Assembly (NCBI GenBank): GCA_030425485.1
Contig: JAUIAM010000020.1
Span: 1-64,000 of the forward strand
Length of the DNA: 64,000 nucleotides
Direction: 5' to 3'
Source: Verrucomicrobiia bacterium
Lineage (GTDB): Bacteria; Verrucomicrobiota; Verrucomicrobiia; Opitutales; Cerasicoccaceae
A program made the translations under genes and the position numbers. The notes beneath the pieces are model-generated. The model searched no databases. It saw only the letters and a list, made by a program, of their open reading frames with translations, and was not told the origin of the DNA. Shown here piece after piece: positions 33,658-42,759 of this stretch. How positions within the stretch are numbered: the stretch's first letter is position 1; every line of letters starts with the position of its first letter.

Positions 33658-34433
33658 ACGCAGCGCGTACGGCGGCCTGCCAGCAGAATCGCTCCAGCGA
33701 TAGCGCCAAAGGCCAAGCCGTAGGAAGGCTCGGGCACGGAGGAGATGTTGATATTATCGACCGTAAAGTCGACTTCGCCGGCTGAACCTTCAACATGAAA
33801 AAGCAGTTTACCGTACTGTCCATTGATAAAGACGTTGGGGTCGATGGCAAGGTCACTGGCCGAGCCGGTTTCCTGTACAACGCCAGCGGCATTGACGCGT
33901 GAGACAGTAACGCCGTAGGTTTTAGCCACCGGATCGATGTCCAGCACGACGAGGTAGGGAGTGTCAAACTCCAGATCGATGTTCAGATCGACAAAGGAGC
34001 TGCCGTAGTCACTGGCCGTCCAGGCAATATCGCCAGCACCATCATTGCCATTGAGGCGAAGCTGCCCGGCGTTGGCCCCGTAGTCGCCATTGGAAATGCT
34101 GAAGTTGCCACTGGCAGGAATATCTACCCCAAAGTTTAGCTCAAGGTACATCGACATAGTGTAGGCCTCCAGCAGATTGAGGCCAGCGGTGTTGTTCTTG
34201 AACTCACGGTAGGCCTCCTGGCTGTCCGTAGAGCCACCGGTACCGGCCTGAAAGCCGCCCAGTGACTCATCCAAAAAGGTAGGCGCATCGCCCTGATAGC
34301 CCGGGGCAACCCAGCTTGAGTTCCAGTCTGAGGTGTCCTCGCCGACCTCAAAGGTTTGAGATAACTGAACGATCCCGTGGAGCGGGGCAATCGCCGCAAG
34401 GGCAATGGTAACAATAGCAGCAGTAGATTTCAT
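33654..34433 (-). CDS. PEP-CTERM sorting domain-containing secreted protein
   Basis: 259 residues with a signal peptide (about 1-20), a beta-sandwich-like body that may belong to the lectin/glucanase-like fold (LEAYTMSMYLELNFG, DIDPVAKTYGVTVS), and the C-terminal signal SVPEPSYGLAFGAIAGAIL with an RRTRCV tail. As in the gene at 3723, a Cys occurs in the basic tail. Surface-exposed; a carbohydrate-binding role is only suggested by its fold-like pattern. Confidence 0.85.
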   Translation of the reverse strand: MKSTAAIVTIALAAIAPLHGIVQLSQTFEVGEDTSDWNSSWVAPGYQGDAPTFLDESLGGFQAGTGGSTDSQEAYREFKNNTAGLNLLEAYTMSMYLELNFGVDIPASGNFSISNGDYGANAGQLRLNGNDGAGDIAWTASDYGSSFVDLNIDLEFDTPYLVVLDIDPVAKTYGVTVSRVNAAGVVQETGSASDLAIDPNVFINGQYGKLLFHVEGSAGEVDFTVDNINISSVPEPSYGLAFGAIAGAILLAGRRTRCV

Positions 34434-34584
34434 AATAGAAAAGAATAGATTTACTAATCAAGAGGTCAATCATAAACGCTAATCCGGGACTGGTAAGCAA
34501 TGCGCCGGGAGGCCCGCTAGTCAGAATCCCCAAAATGCCTTGCATGACGCGACGGCAAGGGCATGACTGTTAGGGTAATACGCG

Positions 34585-35499
34585 ATGACACCCGCCCTGC
34601 GCCAGCTTCTGCCCACCCAGTGGGACCTTCCCCAGCCTGACCAAAACTGGTACAGAAATCCCACGCTCAAGGACTCACTCGCGGTCTGCCAGGAGACGAC
34701 ACGCCATCACGCGACCAGCTTTTACTTCAGTTCCTTTCCACTCTCCCGGGAGAAGAAGTGCGCGGCCTACGCCGTCTATGCCTTTTGCCGCTGGGTGGAC
34801 GACAAGATAGACGAGGCCCCCGACCCGGAAAACATCGACCCGGCCAGCGTCTCAGCCGAGCTGGACAAGCTGCTCTCCGGGCAAAGTGCCCTGCCCTTTG
34901 CCCCCGCTTTCGCCGAAGTCACGCGCCAGTACGGCATCCCGAGAACGTTCTACGACGACCTGATCAAAGGCTGCTGCATGGACCTGCGCCCGGTCATCAT
35001 CGAGACCTACGAGGAACTGGAGGTATACTGCTACTATGTGGCCTCTGTCGTGGGACTCATCATGAGCAAGATTTTTGGCCTCAAGAGCCTTGAAGGTGTA
35101 GACCGCGCAGTCGAGATGGGCATCGCCATGCAGTTGACCAACATCCTGCGCGACGTGCGCGAGGACTTCGAGATCGGGCGCATCTATCTGCCCAAGGAGG
35201 AGCTGGCCCGCTTTGGCACCGGCCCGGAGTGCATCGCGGCCCGCCGTGTGGGCGACCCCAAGTGGACCGCGTTCATGCAGTTTCAAGTCGCCCGGGCCAA
35301 AGAAACCTATGCCAAGGCCGAGCCGGGGCTAAAGCTCCTGGCCGGGGACGGCTCGCGCCTGTGCGCCCGCATGATGGGACGCGTCTACGGCGGCATCCTT
35401 GACGAGATCATCCGCCACGACTACGACGTGCTGACCGAGCGCCGCTACGTGCCCTTTACCCGGAAGCTGCGAATCGCCCTGAGGGCCGTCTGGAGGTGA
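34585..35499 (+). CDS. Squalene/phytoene synthase family protein
   Basis: Head-to-head prenyl synthase of 304 residues that joins two FPP or GGPP molecules. Both Asp-rich motifs are intact: FCRWVDDKIDEAPD (about 73-86) and LTNILRDVREDFEIGRIYLP (about 190-210). YVASVVGLIMSKIFG lies between them. A CrtI-like oxidoreductase lies 0.7 kb away on the other strand and a polyprenyl synthase about 15 kb away, so a carotenoid product is possible, but a squalene/hopanoid role is equally open. Confidence 0.88.
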   Translation: MTPALRQLLPTQWDLPQPDQNWYRNPTLKDSLAVCQETTRHHATSFYFSSFPLSREKKCAAYAVYAFCRWVDDKIDEAPDPENIDPASVSAELDKLLSGQSALPFAPAFAEVTRQYGIPRTFYDDLIKGCCMDLRPVIIETYEELEVYCYYVASVVGLIMSKIFGLKSLEGVDRAVEMGIAMQLTNILRDVREDFEIGRIYLPKEELARFGTGPECIAARRVGDPKWTAFMQFQVARAKETYAKAEPGLKLLAGDGSRLCARMMGRVYGGILDEIIRHDYDVLTERRYVPFTRKLRIALRAVWR

Positions 35500-35546
35500 G
35501 TGCGAGTTGGCTGGCTATAGGTGTGGGGTTGGTCAGTTTTTTTAAA

Positions 35547-35622
35547 AACCACAGAGGACACGGAGAGCACAGAGTTTTTTGCTTTGAACCGCAAAGGACG
35601 CTAAGCGCGCAGAGGTTTTAAC
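35547..35622. repeat. Dispersed repeat arm, left of the 123-residue membrane protein gene
   Basis: Contains ACCACAGAGGACACGGAGAG followed by an ACCGCAAAGGACGCTAAG block. The same two blocks occur in inverted order at 36075-36179, so the gene at 35625-35996 is bracketed by inverted copies. Such blocks recur at several intergenic sites here (near 95-135, 50745-50775, 53391-53457). Confidence 0.6.
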
Positions 35623-35624
35623 AG

Positions 35625-35996
35625 CTAGGAAGTGTGCTTGGGCTTTAGCAAGAGGCTCAGAGTAAGACTGACCATGAGTATGATAGCACTTAATACTGAA
35701 GCTAGAAACAGGGGGAGTATCGCATCTGATAAGTAAGACATCAGCGAGCCATACTCTATGTTGCTCATCAGCGTTTGCGCTTCGCTAAAGCGAAGAATCC
35801 TGCCTGAGGAAAAAATGACACCTGTTAAAAACATCAGGCTCGCAGTAATACAGAGATCCCGCACGGCAAGCTTACGTCTGTTACCGTCAGGCTTTGATAG
35901 CGCAACCGCTATTGTGAGATAGACCGCATAAGCGAACAACAGTGCTACGAGCGCACAGAAAAAAGCGTTTGTTCGGTCTAGTATCACTTCAATCAT
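35625..35996 (-). CDS. Small membrane protein of unknown function
   Basis: 123 residues with three or four hydrophobic segments (about 10-32, 45-65 and 90-115). Not recognised. Codon use and base composition are visibly more AT-rich than the neighbours. Inverted repeats flank it on both sides, so it may have been acquired together with them. No motif suggests a function. Confidence 0.5.
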   Translation of the reverse strand: MIEVILDRTNAFFCALVALLFAYAVYLTIAVALSKPDGNRRKLAVRDLCITASLMFLTGVIFSSGRILRFSEAQTLMSNIEYGSLMSYLSDAILPLFLASVLSAIILMVSLTLSLLLKPKHTS

Positions 35997-36074
35997 GCCA
36001 CATTAAGATAGTGCTATCTGTAGTATCGGTGCAATCCGTGGTTTAAATTAGAAAAACTCTTTCCCGCTCTTCCT

Positions 36075-36179
36075 GTTAAACCCCTCTCTTTGCGCCCTTC
36101 GCGTGCTTTGCGGTAAATAAAATGTGCTTTTCAGCTATAAAAAACCTCTGTGCTCTCCGTGGCCTCTGTGGTTAAAAAC
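36075..36179. repeat. Dispersed repeat arm, right of the 123-residue membrane protein gene
   Basis: Inverted counterpart of 35547-35622: a CTCTTTGCGCCCTTCGCG-type block followed by CCTCTGTGCTCTCCGTGGCC. It lies between the small membrane protein and the phytoene-desaturase-like gene. The remaining intergenic bases show no gene. Confidence 0.6.
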
Positions 36180-36209
36180 AAAAACCTCAAGCGACCCCAT
36201 ACGCTTTCC

Positions 36210-37793
36210 CTACTTCCACTTTTTGCGTTCCTTGAGCATGACTTTGGCTGTGTTGTGGCCGGAGGCGCCCCAGACGCCGCCGCCGGGGTGGGTGCTAGAG
36301 CCGGTCAGGTAGAGGCCCTTGATCGCGGGGACTTTGTAGTTGGAGAGCTCGGGCATGGGGCGGAAGGTGAACATCTGGTCGATGGACATCTCCAGGTGCA
36401 TGACGTTGCCTCGGTGCATGCCGTGCAGACGCTCGATCTGGAGCGGGGTCTGGATGTAGCGGTCCAGCACTTTCGCGCTGGTGCCGGGGGCGTAGGCGTC
36501 CACGGCGGCGAGGAGCTTGTCCGCCTCGCGCTCGGCAATGTCGTCCCAGTGTTCGCCGTTGCGGAGCTCGTAGGGGTGATACTGGCCCCAGACGAACATG
36601 GTGTGCTTGCCCTCGGGGGCGATGGAGGGGTCGAGGCTGGAAAAGGTCATCACGAGCGGGATGGGGTTTTCCGGCGGATGGCCTTTTAAATAATCGCCGT
36701 AGGCGGCATCGAGGGCTTCGCGAGAGGGGCAGAGCAACTGCAGGCCACGGTGGCCGGGGCAAACGCCGCGCTCGTCAAAGGTCTCACCGGGGTACTCGGG
36801 CAGGCCGCTCATGGCGCAGCGGACGATCATGCCGAAGCCGTTGCCAATGCGGAGCTGGGCCGTGCGGGTGCGGATGTCGTCCGGCAGGTCCGGGGCATCC
36901 GCGAGGAGGGTTTCCACCGTGGTTTTGATGTGGCAGGCAGCGACGACGGCGCGAGCCTCATGGACGTCGCCATTTTCCAACTCGACTCCCCTCGCCCGGC
37001 CCTTGCCATCGGTCAGGATTCTGGCCACGGGGGCGTCTTCAAAGACTTCGCCGCCATCGGCAATGACGCGTCGCTTAAGGGCCTGCGTGAGCGCGCCGCT
37101 GCCGCCCTTGGCCCGCTTCATCCCGCTCTGGTGGTACATGGCGTGCCAACCGGCGAAGTCCCCGCTGGCGGCCTCGGAGGGCGGCGGGCCGGACTGCGCG
37201 GCGAGCCAGATGATAGCCGTGCGCAGGGCTTCGTGCTCGAAGGTTTCCAGCACGAGCTGTCCGTAGGGGGCAAGGAGTTGGCGGACCATGTTGGTGCGGT
37301 TCTGCCCCTTAAGGGATTTACCAAACATGGTCTTGGCAAAATTCATGGGCGTGGGCTGTTTGAGGAAGACCTCGAAAACGGCCTCATTGAGCTCGCCCCA
37401 GGCTTTGACAAAGTTGCGGTAGGCCTCGGCGTCACGCGGACTGATGGCGGCGATGGAGGCGCAGGTTTTTTCCACGTCCTTGTAAAAACAGAGCGCGCGC
37501 CCGGAGCCGTCGTTGAGGGGATAGTAGCCCCAGGGGTCCATCTCCAGATACTCCAGGCCGTGCTTCTCCAGCTCGAGGTCGGCGATGACGGGCGTCTGGT
37601 GAATCATGATGTGGGCGCTGCTGCCGACATCGATCTTGTAGCCGGGGATGAGGTCGTCCTGCGTGCAAACGGCACCGCCCACGATGGGCCGACGCTCGAA
37701 AACGGCCACCTTGTGCCCCGCTTGCGCGAGGTAGGCGGCGGTTATCATTCCATTGTGCCCCGAGCCGACAACGGCCACGTCGTAGTTTGCCAT
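36210..37793 (-). CDS. Phytoene desaturase family NAD(P)/FAD-dependent oxidoreductase (CrtI/PYROXD2-like)
   Basis: 527 residues from the ATG at 37793; an upstream in-frame ATG at 37829 adds a poor leader. The N-terminal dinucleotide fold is AVVGSGHNGMITAAYLAQAG with VFERRPIVGGAV. The C-terminal CrtI-type FAD motif is GLYLTGSSTHPGGGVWGASG. Members desaturate carotenes or act on other polyenes; many are PYROXD2-like with unknown substrate. Nearby phytoene/squalene synthase (opposite strand) is compatible with carotenoid work, but they are not an operon. Confidence 0.88.
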   Translation of the reverse strand: MANYDVAVVGSGHNGMITAAYLAQAGHKVAVFERRPIVGGAVCTQDDLIPGYKIDVGSSAHIMIHQTPVIADLELEKHGLEYLEMDPWGYYPLNDGSGRALCFYKDVEKTCASIAAISPRDAEAYRNFVKAWGELNEAVFEVFLKQPTPMNFAKTMFGKSLKGQNRTNMVRQLLAPYGQLVLETFEHEALRTAIIWLAAQSGPPPSEAASGDFAGWHAMYHQSGMKRAKGGSGALTQALKRRVIADGGEVFEDAPVARILTDGKGRARGVELENGDVHEARAVVAACHIKTTVETLLADAPDLPDDIRTRTAQLRIGNGFGMIVRCAMSGLPEYPGETFDERGVCPGHRGLQLLCPSREALDAAYGDYLKGHPPENPIPLVMTFSSLDPSIAPEGKHTMFVWGQYHPYELRNGEHWDDIAEREADKLLAAVDAYAPGTSAKVLDRYIQTPLQIERLHGMHRGNVMHLEMSIDQMFTFRPMPELSNYKVPAIKGLYLTGSSTHPGGGVWGASGHNTAKVMLKERKKWK

Positions 37794-37847
37794 GGGCCTA
37801 GTCTTGGCAGTCCGCGTCCGCCCGGGCAACCCGATTTCGAGCGAAGT

Positions 37848-39434
37848 TTAGAACTGCTCGTTCTGGCGCATATCGAGCTCGTTGACCAAGACCATAAGCT
37901 CGCGCATGGTGACCGTGGGCACGTCGAGTTGCAGGCTCATGCGGCCGTCTGCGATGTCCACATGGTAGCTTGCCAGTGGGAGGTCCTGCGCCTCAAGCTC
38001 CTTAAGCGATAGCTGCAAGGAGGGCGACTGGGTGTTGTCGTAGCTACGCATGCTTTCAACCATGACAGACTTGAGGTCAAAATAGGCCAGATAAGCCATA
38101 CCGGGTTCTAACGTGAGCCGCTGTGAAAGCGCAAAAGATATTGGCTGTTTAGCCTCCACGGCGGCAACGGTCGCCCCCAGAAGCTCGGGTTGGTTGGCCA
38201 GCACCATCCAGCCGTTAACGATGGCCCGGTCGAGCGGCTTGTAGTCACCGATCGAGGCCAGGGAATTACCCGCTGTGATGTTCCCCATAGCGCTGGACAG
38301 ATCGGCACTGGAGGTATCACCATGCTTGGATTGCGCACCGGCCTCGTTCATGGACTTAGCCAGTTCGTCAATAGGCAAGCCGTTGAGCAGCGCGGGCAGG
38401 GTCTCATCCAGCATCGTGTCAAGCACGGCGGCGTAGGGGTCTTCCGTCCATGACCCACCATAGACAATGACCATATCCGAGCCGTCGGCGTCCACACTGG
38501 TGCCATAGGCTCCGGTGCCGTCCCAACCCGCGAAAAGGGTGTCCCACTCAGACATGAACTTGGCAAAGCTGGCCCGTGCCTCCGGTTCGAGTGCAGGCTG
38601 AACGCGCTTGGAAACAACGTCGAAGTACGTGCGCACGGCCTCCGGGTCGACCCGAAAGATGGCGCCCGCTGAGGTCAAGGCCGACACGTAGTCGGCAGCG
38701 GGAACGGGGCCTCCAACGGGCATGGAGAGAAGCTCTGCCTCGGGCGTGCCGGGTGTGGCGTCAAACTCAAGCGCATAGGTAAAGGTCTCGCTGCCAAAGG
38801 TCACCCCGACGGTCATTTTTTCAACACCGTTGATAAATTCAAAGGCCGCATCGAACGCGGCCTGCTCTTCAGCAGTGGAGTCGCTGGACGAGAGTTGATC
38901 GCGCAGGCCACGGATCTGGTCGGAGCTCGTGATGACCTCCAGCTCGAAGTCGTAGCGCCGCTTTTGACGCACCGCAGCCAGGACCTCGGCAGGGTCTGCA
39001 CGTTGCAGGAGGGACAGTGCCATCGAGTCCGGAGCAAATGCCGTCCAGTCGCCGAAAGTGCTCATGGCCAGCCCCGCATCCTGGAGGTTGCTGGTGAACT
39101 TACTGCCGGGCTCAACCTTCAAGAGCAGCACATAGGCGCTCTCCACACGGTCTGATTCAAAGAGCAGCACGGCGGCATTTTCGCTGCGAGAAACGCCGGG
39201 AAAAGTCGGATAACCGTAGGGACCAGCGGCAAACATGAGCAAAAACTGCAGCGACTGGTCGGCATTGAGCGCATAGCTGATGGCGTTAACCTTGCTCGAA
39301 AGCTCCGATGGCGGGGGCGTTCGCAGGATGGCCATCGGCTTGACGCCGTATGCAGCGGAGCCCAGAACCAGAGCGCCTAAGAGCATCACAGCGACAGATT
39401 TACGCCAAGGGTGAATAAGCTTTGCCAAAAACAT
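37848..39434 (-). CDS. Exported protein of unknown function (528 aa)
   Basis: 528 residues from the ATG at 39434; an upstream in-frame start at 39650 would place 72 odd residues before the signal peptide and overlap the divergent gene. The N-terminus MFLAKLIHPWRKSVAVMLLG and following hydrophobic stretch (to about residue 30) is a signal or anchor. The rest is a long mixed alpha/beta body with no recognised motif (for example FLLMFAAGPYGYPTFPG, LEPGMAYLAYFDLKSVMVES). It is divergent from the polyketide operon. Function unknown. Confidence 0.65.
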   Translation of the reverse strand: MFLAKLIHPWRKSVAVMLLGALVLGSAAYGVKPMAILRTPPPSELSSKVNAISYALNADQSLQFLLMFAAGPYGYPTFPGVSRSENAAVLLFESDRVESAYVLLLKVEPGSKFTSNLQDAGLAMSTFGDWTAFAPDSMALSLLQRADPAEVLAAVRQKRRYDFELEVITSSDQIRGLRDQLSSSDSTAEEQAAFDAAFEFINGVEKMTVGVTFGSETFTYALEFDATPGTPEAELLSMPVGGPVPAADYVSALTSAGAIFRVDPEAVRTYFDVVSKRVQPALEPEARASFAKFMSEWDTLFAGWDGTGAYGTSVDADGSDMVIVYGGSWTEDPYAAVLDTMLDETLPALLNGLPIDELAKSMNEAGAQSKHGDTSSADLSSAMGNITAGNSLASIGDYKPLDRAIVNGWMVLANQPELLGATVAAVEAKQPISFALSQRLTLEPGMAYLAYFDLKSVMVESMRSYDNTQSPSLQLSLKELEAQDLPLASYHVDIADGRMSLQLDVPTVTMRELMVLVNELDMRQNEQF

Positions 39435-39543
39435 AGGTTGTGAATAGATAGTGCGCTTTATCGTGACAATGGCTAAATCCTTGAGGCACTTTTGGCAAGT
39501 TAGCACAAAACCCGCTCGTTTTCGCCCGGCGACACGACATTTC

Positions 39544-40218
39544 ATGAGACCTATGCATGCGCGTGTAATTAGACCCGAAATCCTCGACTCCCTGCCCGAG
39601 GGGCACCCTGACGCGGTTCGCAACCGCAAGGACATCTTCCTGCTGGGCAAGCTCAGTGGTAACTACCGCCATGCGGTCAGGCTACTGAGAGAGCATCACC
39701 AGCCCGGCGACCGGATTCTCGAAATCGGCGCTGGCACGGGCGAACTGGGCAAAGTTATCGGGCGCAAAACCCGACGCCTCGCAACTGGGCTCGACTACAC
39801 CGGGCTCGATCTGTGGCAACGTCCGCACATCTGGCCGCAGGGCTGGAACTGGTGGCAGGGCGACCTGCTGGACTTCGACGGGTACTCCGACTACAATGTG
39901 CTTATGGGTAACTTCATCCTGCACCAGTTCGATAACCCCACCCTGAGCAGCTTGTTCGAGCGCATTCGCAAGCACTACCGCCTGATTATTTTCTGCGAAA
40001 CCGCCCGCCATCTGCTCCACGTGTGGCAGTTGCGGCTGGCCTACCTGCTCGGCATCAACTACGTCACCCGCCACGATGGCAAGGCAAGCATTGAGGCAGG
40101 CTTCAAGGCCCAGGAGCTGCCGTCCATCCTCGGTCTCCAAAACGATAACTGGACCGTCAAGGATGGCACAACCTGCATGGGCTGCTACTGGATGGTGGCC
40201 CGACAAAACGGGGTATGA
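39544..40218 (+). CDS. Class I SAM-dependent methyltransferase of the type III polyketide synthase operon
   Basis: 224 residues from the ATG at 39544. An earlier ATG at 39451 would leave only 16 bases to the divergent gene, and one at 39553 is also possible. The SAM-binding motif I is ILEIGAGTGELGKVIG; motif NVLMGNFILHQF follows where the catalytic region usually lies. It overlaps the flavoprotein gene by ATGA. By analogy with srsB of Streptomyces griseus, which methylates alkylresorcinols, it may O- or C-methylate the polyketide. The exact site is unknown. Confidence 0.75.
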   Translation: MRPMHARVIRPEILDSLPEGHPDAVRNRKDIFLLGKLSGNYRHAVRLLREHHQPGDRILEIGAGTGELGKVIGRKTRRLATGLDYTGLDLWQRPHIWPQGWNWWQGDLLDFDGYSDYNVLMGNFILHQFDNPTLSSLFERIRKHYRLIIFCETARHLLHVWQLRLAYLLGINYVTRHDGKASIEAGFKAQELPSILGLQNDNWTVKDGTTCMGCYWMVARQNGV

Positions 40219-41234
40219 GTCAGACGGTGACCATCGTGGGCGGAGGCCTGGCCGGTCTATCCCTCGGGATCGGCCTTCGCAGGCGGGGTGCGGACGTCAT
40301 CCTCCATGAAGCCGCTTGCTACCCGCGGCACCGCGTCTGCGGAGAGTTCATCTGTGGGCTAAGGCCCGAAACCACCGCCATCCTGGGCATTTCCGACCTG
40401 CTGGAAGACGCCATCCCCTGCCAGGTCACAGGCTGGTACCATAAGGGTCGCCACGCCTGGCGCAAACAGTTGAAACGCCCCGCGCTGGGGATTTCCCGCT
40501 ACAGACTCGACCTGCGGCTGGCTGAACGTTTTCAAGCGCTCGGCGGCACCCTGCTGGAGCATTCGCGGGTGCCCTATGAGCAAGATGCCCCGGGAACGGT
40601 CTGGACCACCGGCCGCCGCGCCGAACAGTCCGACTGGATGGGCTTGAAGTTTCACTGTACGGGCATCGAGCTGGAGCACGATCTGGAACTGCATGTGGGC
40701 GATAGCGGCTACATGGGCATCTCCAAAATCGAGGACGGACGCGTCAACGTATGCGGACTATTTCGCAAAAGAGAGGGGCTTTCTGCCCGCAAGGAAGAGC
40801 TCCCGCTGGCCTATTTGAGAGCTTCCCGGCTTGACAATCTGGCCGCCAAGGTGGATTCAAGCTGTTTGGACTCAAGCTCAGTCGTGGGTATTTCGCATCT
40901 AACATATCGCTGGAAATCAGCATCTAAAGGCCGCCTGGCGCTGGGCGACCAGTACATGCTGATCCCGCCATTTACCGGAAATGGCATGGCGATGGCCTTA
41001 CAGGGAGCGGCTTTGGCCATCGAGCCCCTCTTCGCCTACTCACAGGGAAAACAGGACTGGGCACACACGCTAAAGCACGTTCAGGTGGGACTTCGACGCA
41101 CTTTTCGTCGCCGACTGGCTGTTTCACGTTGTATCCATCCGCTCATTTTCCATCGTAAGGGGCAACCTATCCTCTCCACCGCTAACCGCTGCGGCTTGCT
41201 TCCCTTTAACTTTCTGTTCAACCTGACACATTGA
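40215..41234 (+). CDS. FAD-dependent oxidoreductase/hydroxylase of the type III polyketide synthase operon
   Basis: 339 residues with an N-terminal FAD-binding fold (VTIVGGGLAGLSLGIGLRRRG), a conserved Arg-Val-Cys-Gly segment (PRHRVCGEFICG) and the second FAD motif GRLALGDQYMLIPPFTGNGM. This layout is typical of flavin hydroxylases and geranylgeranyl-reductase-like proteins. It overlaps the gene before it by ATGA and the synthase gene by TGATG. It may oxidise the aromatic product of the synthase; srsC of S. griseus plays such a part. The reductase alternative cannot be excluded. Confidence 0.8.
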   Translation: MSQTVTIVGGGLAGLSLGIGLRRRGADVILHEAACYPRHRVCGEFICGLRPETTAILGISDLLEDAIPCQVTGWYHKGRHAWRKQLKRPALGISRYRLDLRLAERFQALGGTLLEHSRVPYEQDAPGTVWTTGRRAEQSDWMGLKFHCTGIELEHDLELHVGDSGYMGISKIEDGRVNVCGLFRKREGLSARKEELPLAYLRASRLDNLAAKVDSSCLDSSSVVGISHLTYRWKSASKGRLALGDQYMLIPPFTGNGMAMALQGAALAIEPLFAYSQGKQDWAHTLKHVQVGLRRTFRRRLAVSRCIHPLIFHRKGQPILSTANRCGLLPFNFLFNLTH

Positions 41235-42274
41235 TGTATCTTCAATCACTCGCCAACCGCGTCCCTTCCGCAGCATACACCCAGCAAGAAACCTGGGAAA
41301 TGCTACAGCAAGCAGATCCGTTCCATGGGCTTCTCGACCGTTCCAAGTACATTTTAGAGAAGATCCTGATTGGCGGTGCCAGCGGCATCGAAAAACGTCA
41401 CTTCTGTGTGCCGGACGTTCAGAACGTCTTCAAGCGCAACGCTGAGCAACTGAATCAGGACTTCGAGCGCGAGGCCCCCATCCTGGCCGAAGCCGCCTTG
41501 GGTGACGCCCTGGAAAAGGCTCAGTTGAAGCCGGATGAGCTCGATGCCATCGTCCTGTGTACCTGCACGGGCTACCTCTGCCCCGGCGTGACCAGCTATG
41601 TGGCTGAGCGCATGGGCATGCGGCGCGATATTTTCCTGCAAGACATCGTGGGCCTGGGCTGCGGCGCGGCCGTCCCCTCCCTCCGTGCCGCCGAGGGCCT
41701 CGTAGCGGCCAACCCCGGCATGAAGGTCGCCGTGGTCGCGGTTGAGGTCTGCTCCGCAGCCTTTTACATCGACGACGATCCCGGCGTCCTTGTCTCGCTC
41801 TGCCTCTTTGGTGACGGCGCCTCGGCCAGCATCTGGTCCGATAAGCCCGGCCCCACCGGCCTGCGCACCAAGGGCTTTGACACCATCCACATCCCCGAGG
41901 ACCGCGAGCTGCTCCGCTTCGTCAACCGCGACGGCAAGCTCCGCAACAAGCTCGACCTGACCGTGCCGCAAAAGGCCGCCATCGCCGTGGACAAGCTTTT
42001 CTCCCGTCAGGACAAGGGCACCATCGAGCAGGTGCTCTCCCATGCTGGCGGGCGCGATGTGCTCGTGGCCGTCTCCGGCGCTGTTAAGGACTATACCCTG
42101 AGCGAGTCCGAAGTCGTCCTGAAGAATTACGGCAACATGAGCAGCCCCTCCGTCCTCTTCGCTCTCGACGGCTACCTGAACGAGGGCATCGACGGGAAGC
42201 TCGACAACAAGGACCTCTGGCTGACCAGCTTTGGCGCGGGCTTTGCCGCCCACAGCTTCAAGCTCGGCCTGTAG
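41234..42274 (+). CDS. Type III polyketide synthase (chalcone/alkylresorcinol synthase-like)
   Basis: Condenses an acyl-CoA starter with malonyl-CoA units and cyclises the product. 346 residues from the ATG at 41234. The catalytic Cys-His-Asn triad is intact: Cys143 (VGLGCGAAVPSLR), His270 (VLSHAGGR) and Asn301 (NYGNMSSPSVLF). The C-terminus SFGAGFAAHSFKLGL matches the GFGPGxxxE region in position but ends differently. It closes a three-gene operon with a methyltransferase and a flavoprotein, which predicts a methylated, oxidised polyketide, possibly a phenolic lipid or quinone. Confidence 0.9.
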   Translation: MYLQSLANRVPSAAYTQQETWEMLQQADPFHGLLDRSKYILEKILIGGASGIEKRHFCVPDVQNVFKRNAEQLNQDFEREAPILAEAALGDALEKAQLKPDELDAIVLCTCTGYLCPGVTSYVAERMGMRRDIFLQDIVGLGCGAAVPSLRAAEGLVAANPGMKVAVVAVEVCSAAFYIDDDPGVLVSLCLFGDGASASIWSDKPGPTGLRTKGFDTIHIPEDRELLRFVNRDGKLRNKLDLTVPQKAAIAVDKLFSRQDKGTIEQVLSHAGGRDVLVAVSGAVKDYTLSESEVVLKNYGNMSSPSVLFALDGYLNEGIDGKLDNKDLWLTSFGAGFAAHSFKLGL

Positions 42275-42297
42275 CCCCGGCACATCCGAGAGCGAAG

Positions 42298-42314
42298 TGC
42301 CCTCCGGGCATTTT
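42298..42314 (+). terminator. Weak candidate terminator of the polyketide operon
   Basis: TGCCC/GGGCA with a 3-base loop followed by TTTT, about 24 bases past the synthase stop. The 5-bp stem is short, so this is tentative. Confidence 0.35.
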
Positions 42315-42414
42315 AAGGTTTGAGCAGGTCCAGCCAAAACCTAGTATACGTATTCTGTGACGACTAAGGATGCTGCCAGATGGCGGCACCTCTCACCTCA
42401 AACCACAGATACTC

Positions 42415-42759
42415 ATGACTGAAAACAACGCACGCATCTGGGACATGCTCTGCCATCTGACGGCCTTGGCTGGCTTGATCGGCATACCATTCGGTAACCT
42501 TCTTGGACCACTCATTGTTTGGCTAATCAAGAAAAACGAGATGCCTAGCGTAGATGCACACGGCAAGGAGTCTCTGAATTTCCAGATATCCATGACCCTT
42601 TACGTATTAGTTTCCATTGCGTTGATCTTCGTAGGCATCGGTATTTTGTTACTCATCGCGCTCGGGGTTGCTAACCTGATCCTGATCATCATCGCAGCGT
42701 TCAAGGCGAGCAATGGCACGCCCTATCAGTACCCCCTTACCATCCGATTCCTTAAATGA
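42415..42759 (+). CDS. DUF4870 domain membrane protein
   Basis: 114 residues from the ATG at 42415, which opens TENNARIWDMLCHLTALAG, the usual start of this family. Three membrane segments follow, with HGKESLNFQISM between the first two and a closing Pro/Tyr-rich tail (YQYPLTIRFLK). Function unknown. It overlaps hisI by ATGA. An in-frame ATG at 42370 is less likely as start. Confidence 0.85.
   Translation: MTENNARIWDMLCHLTALAGLIGIPFGNLLGPLIVWLIKKNEMPSVDAHGKESLNFQISMTLYVLVSIALIFVGIGILLLIALGVANLILIIIAAFKASNGTPYQYPLTIRFLK

Noticed and set aside
35997-36209. Insertion sequence between the small membrane protein gene and the phytoene-desaturase-like gene
   Set aside because: Repeats are present but no transposase frame is found.
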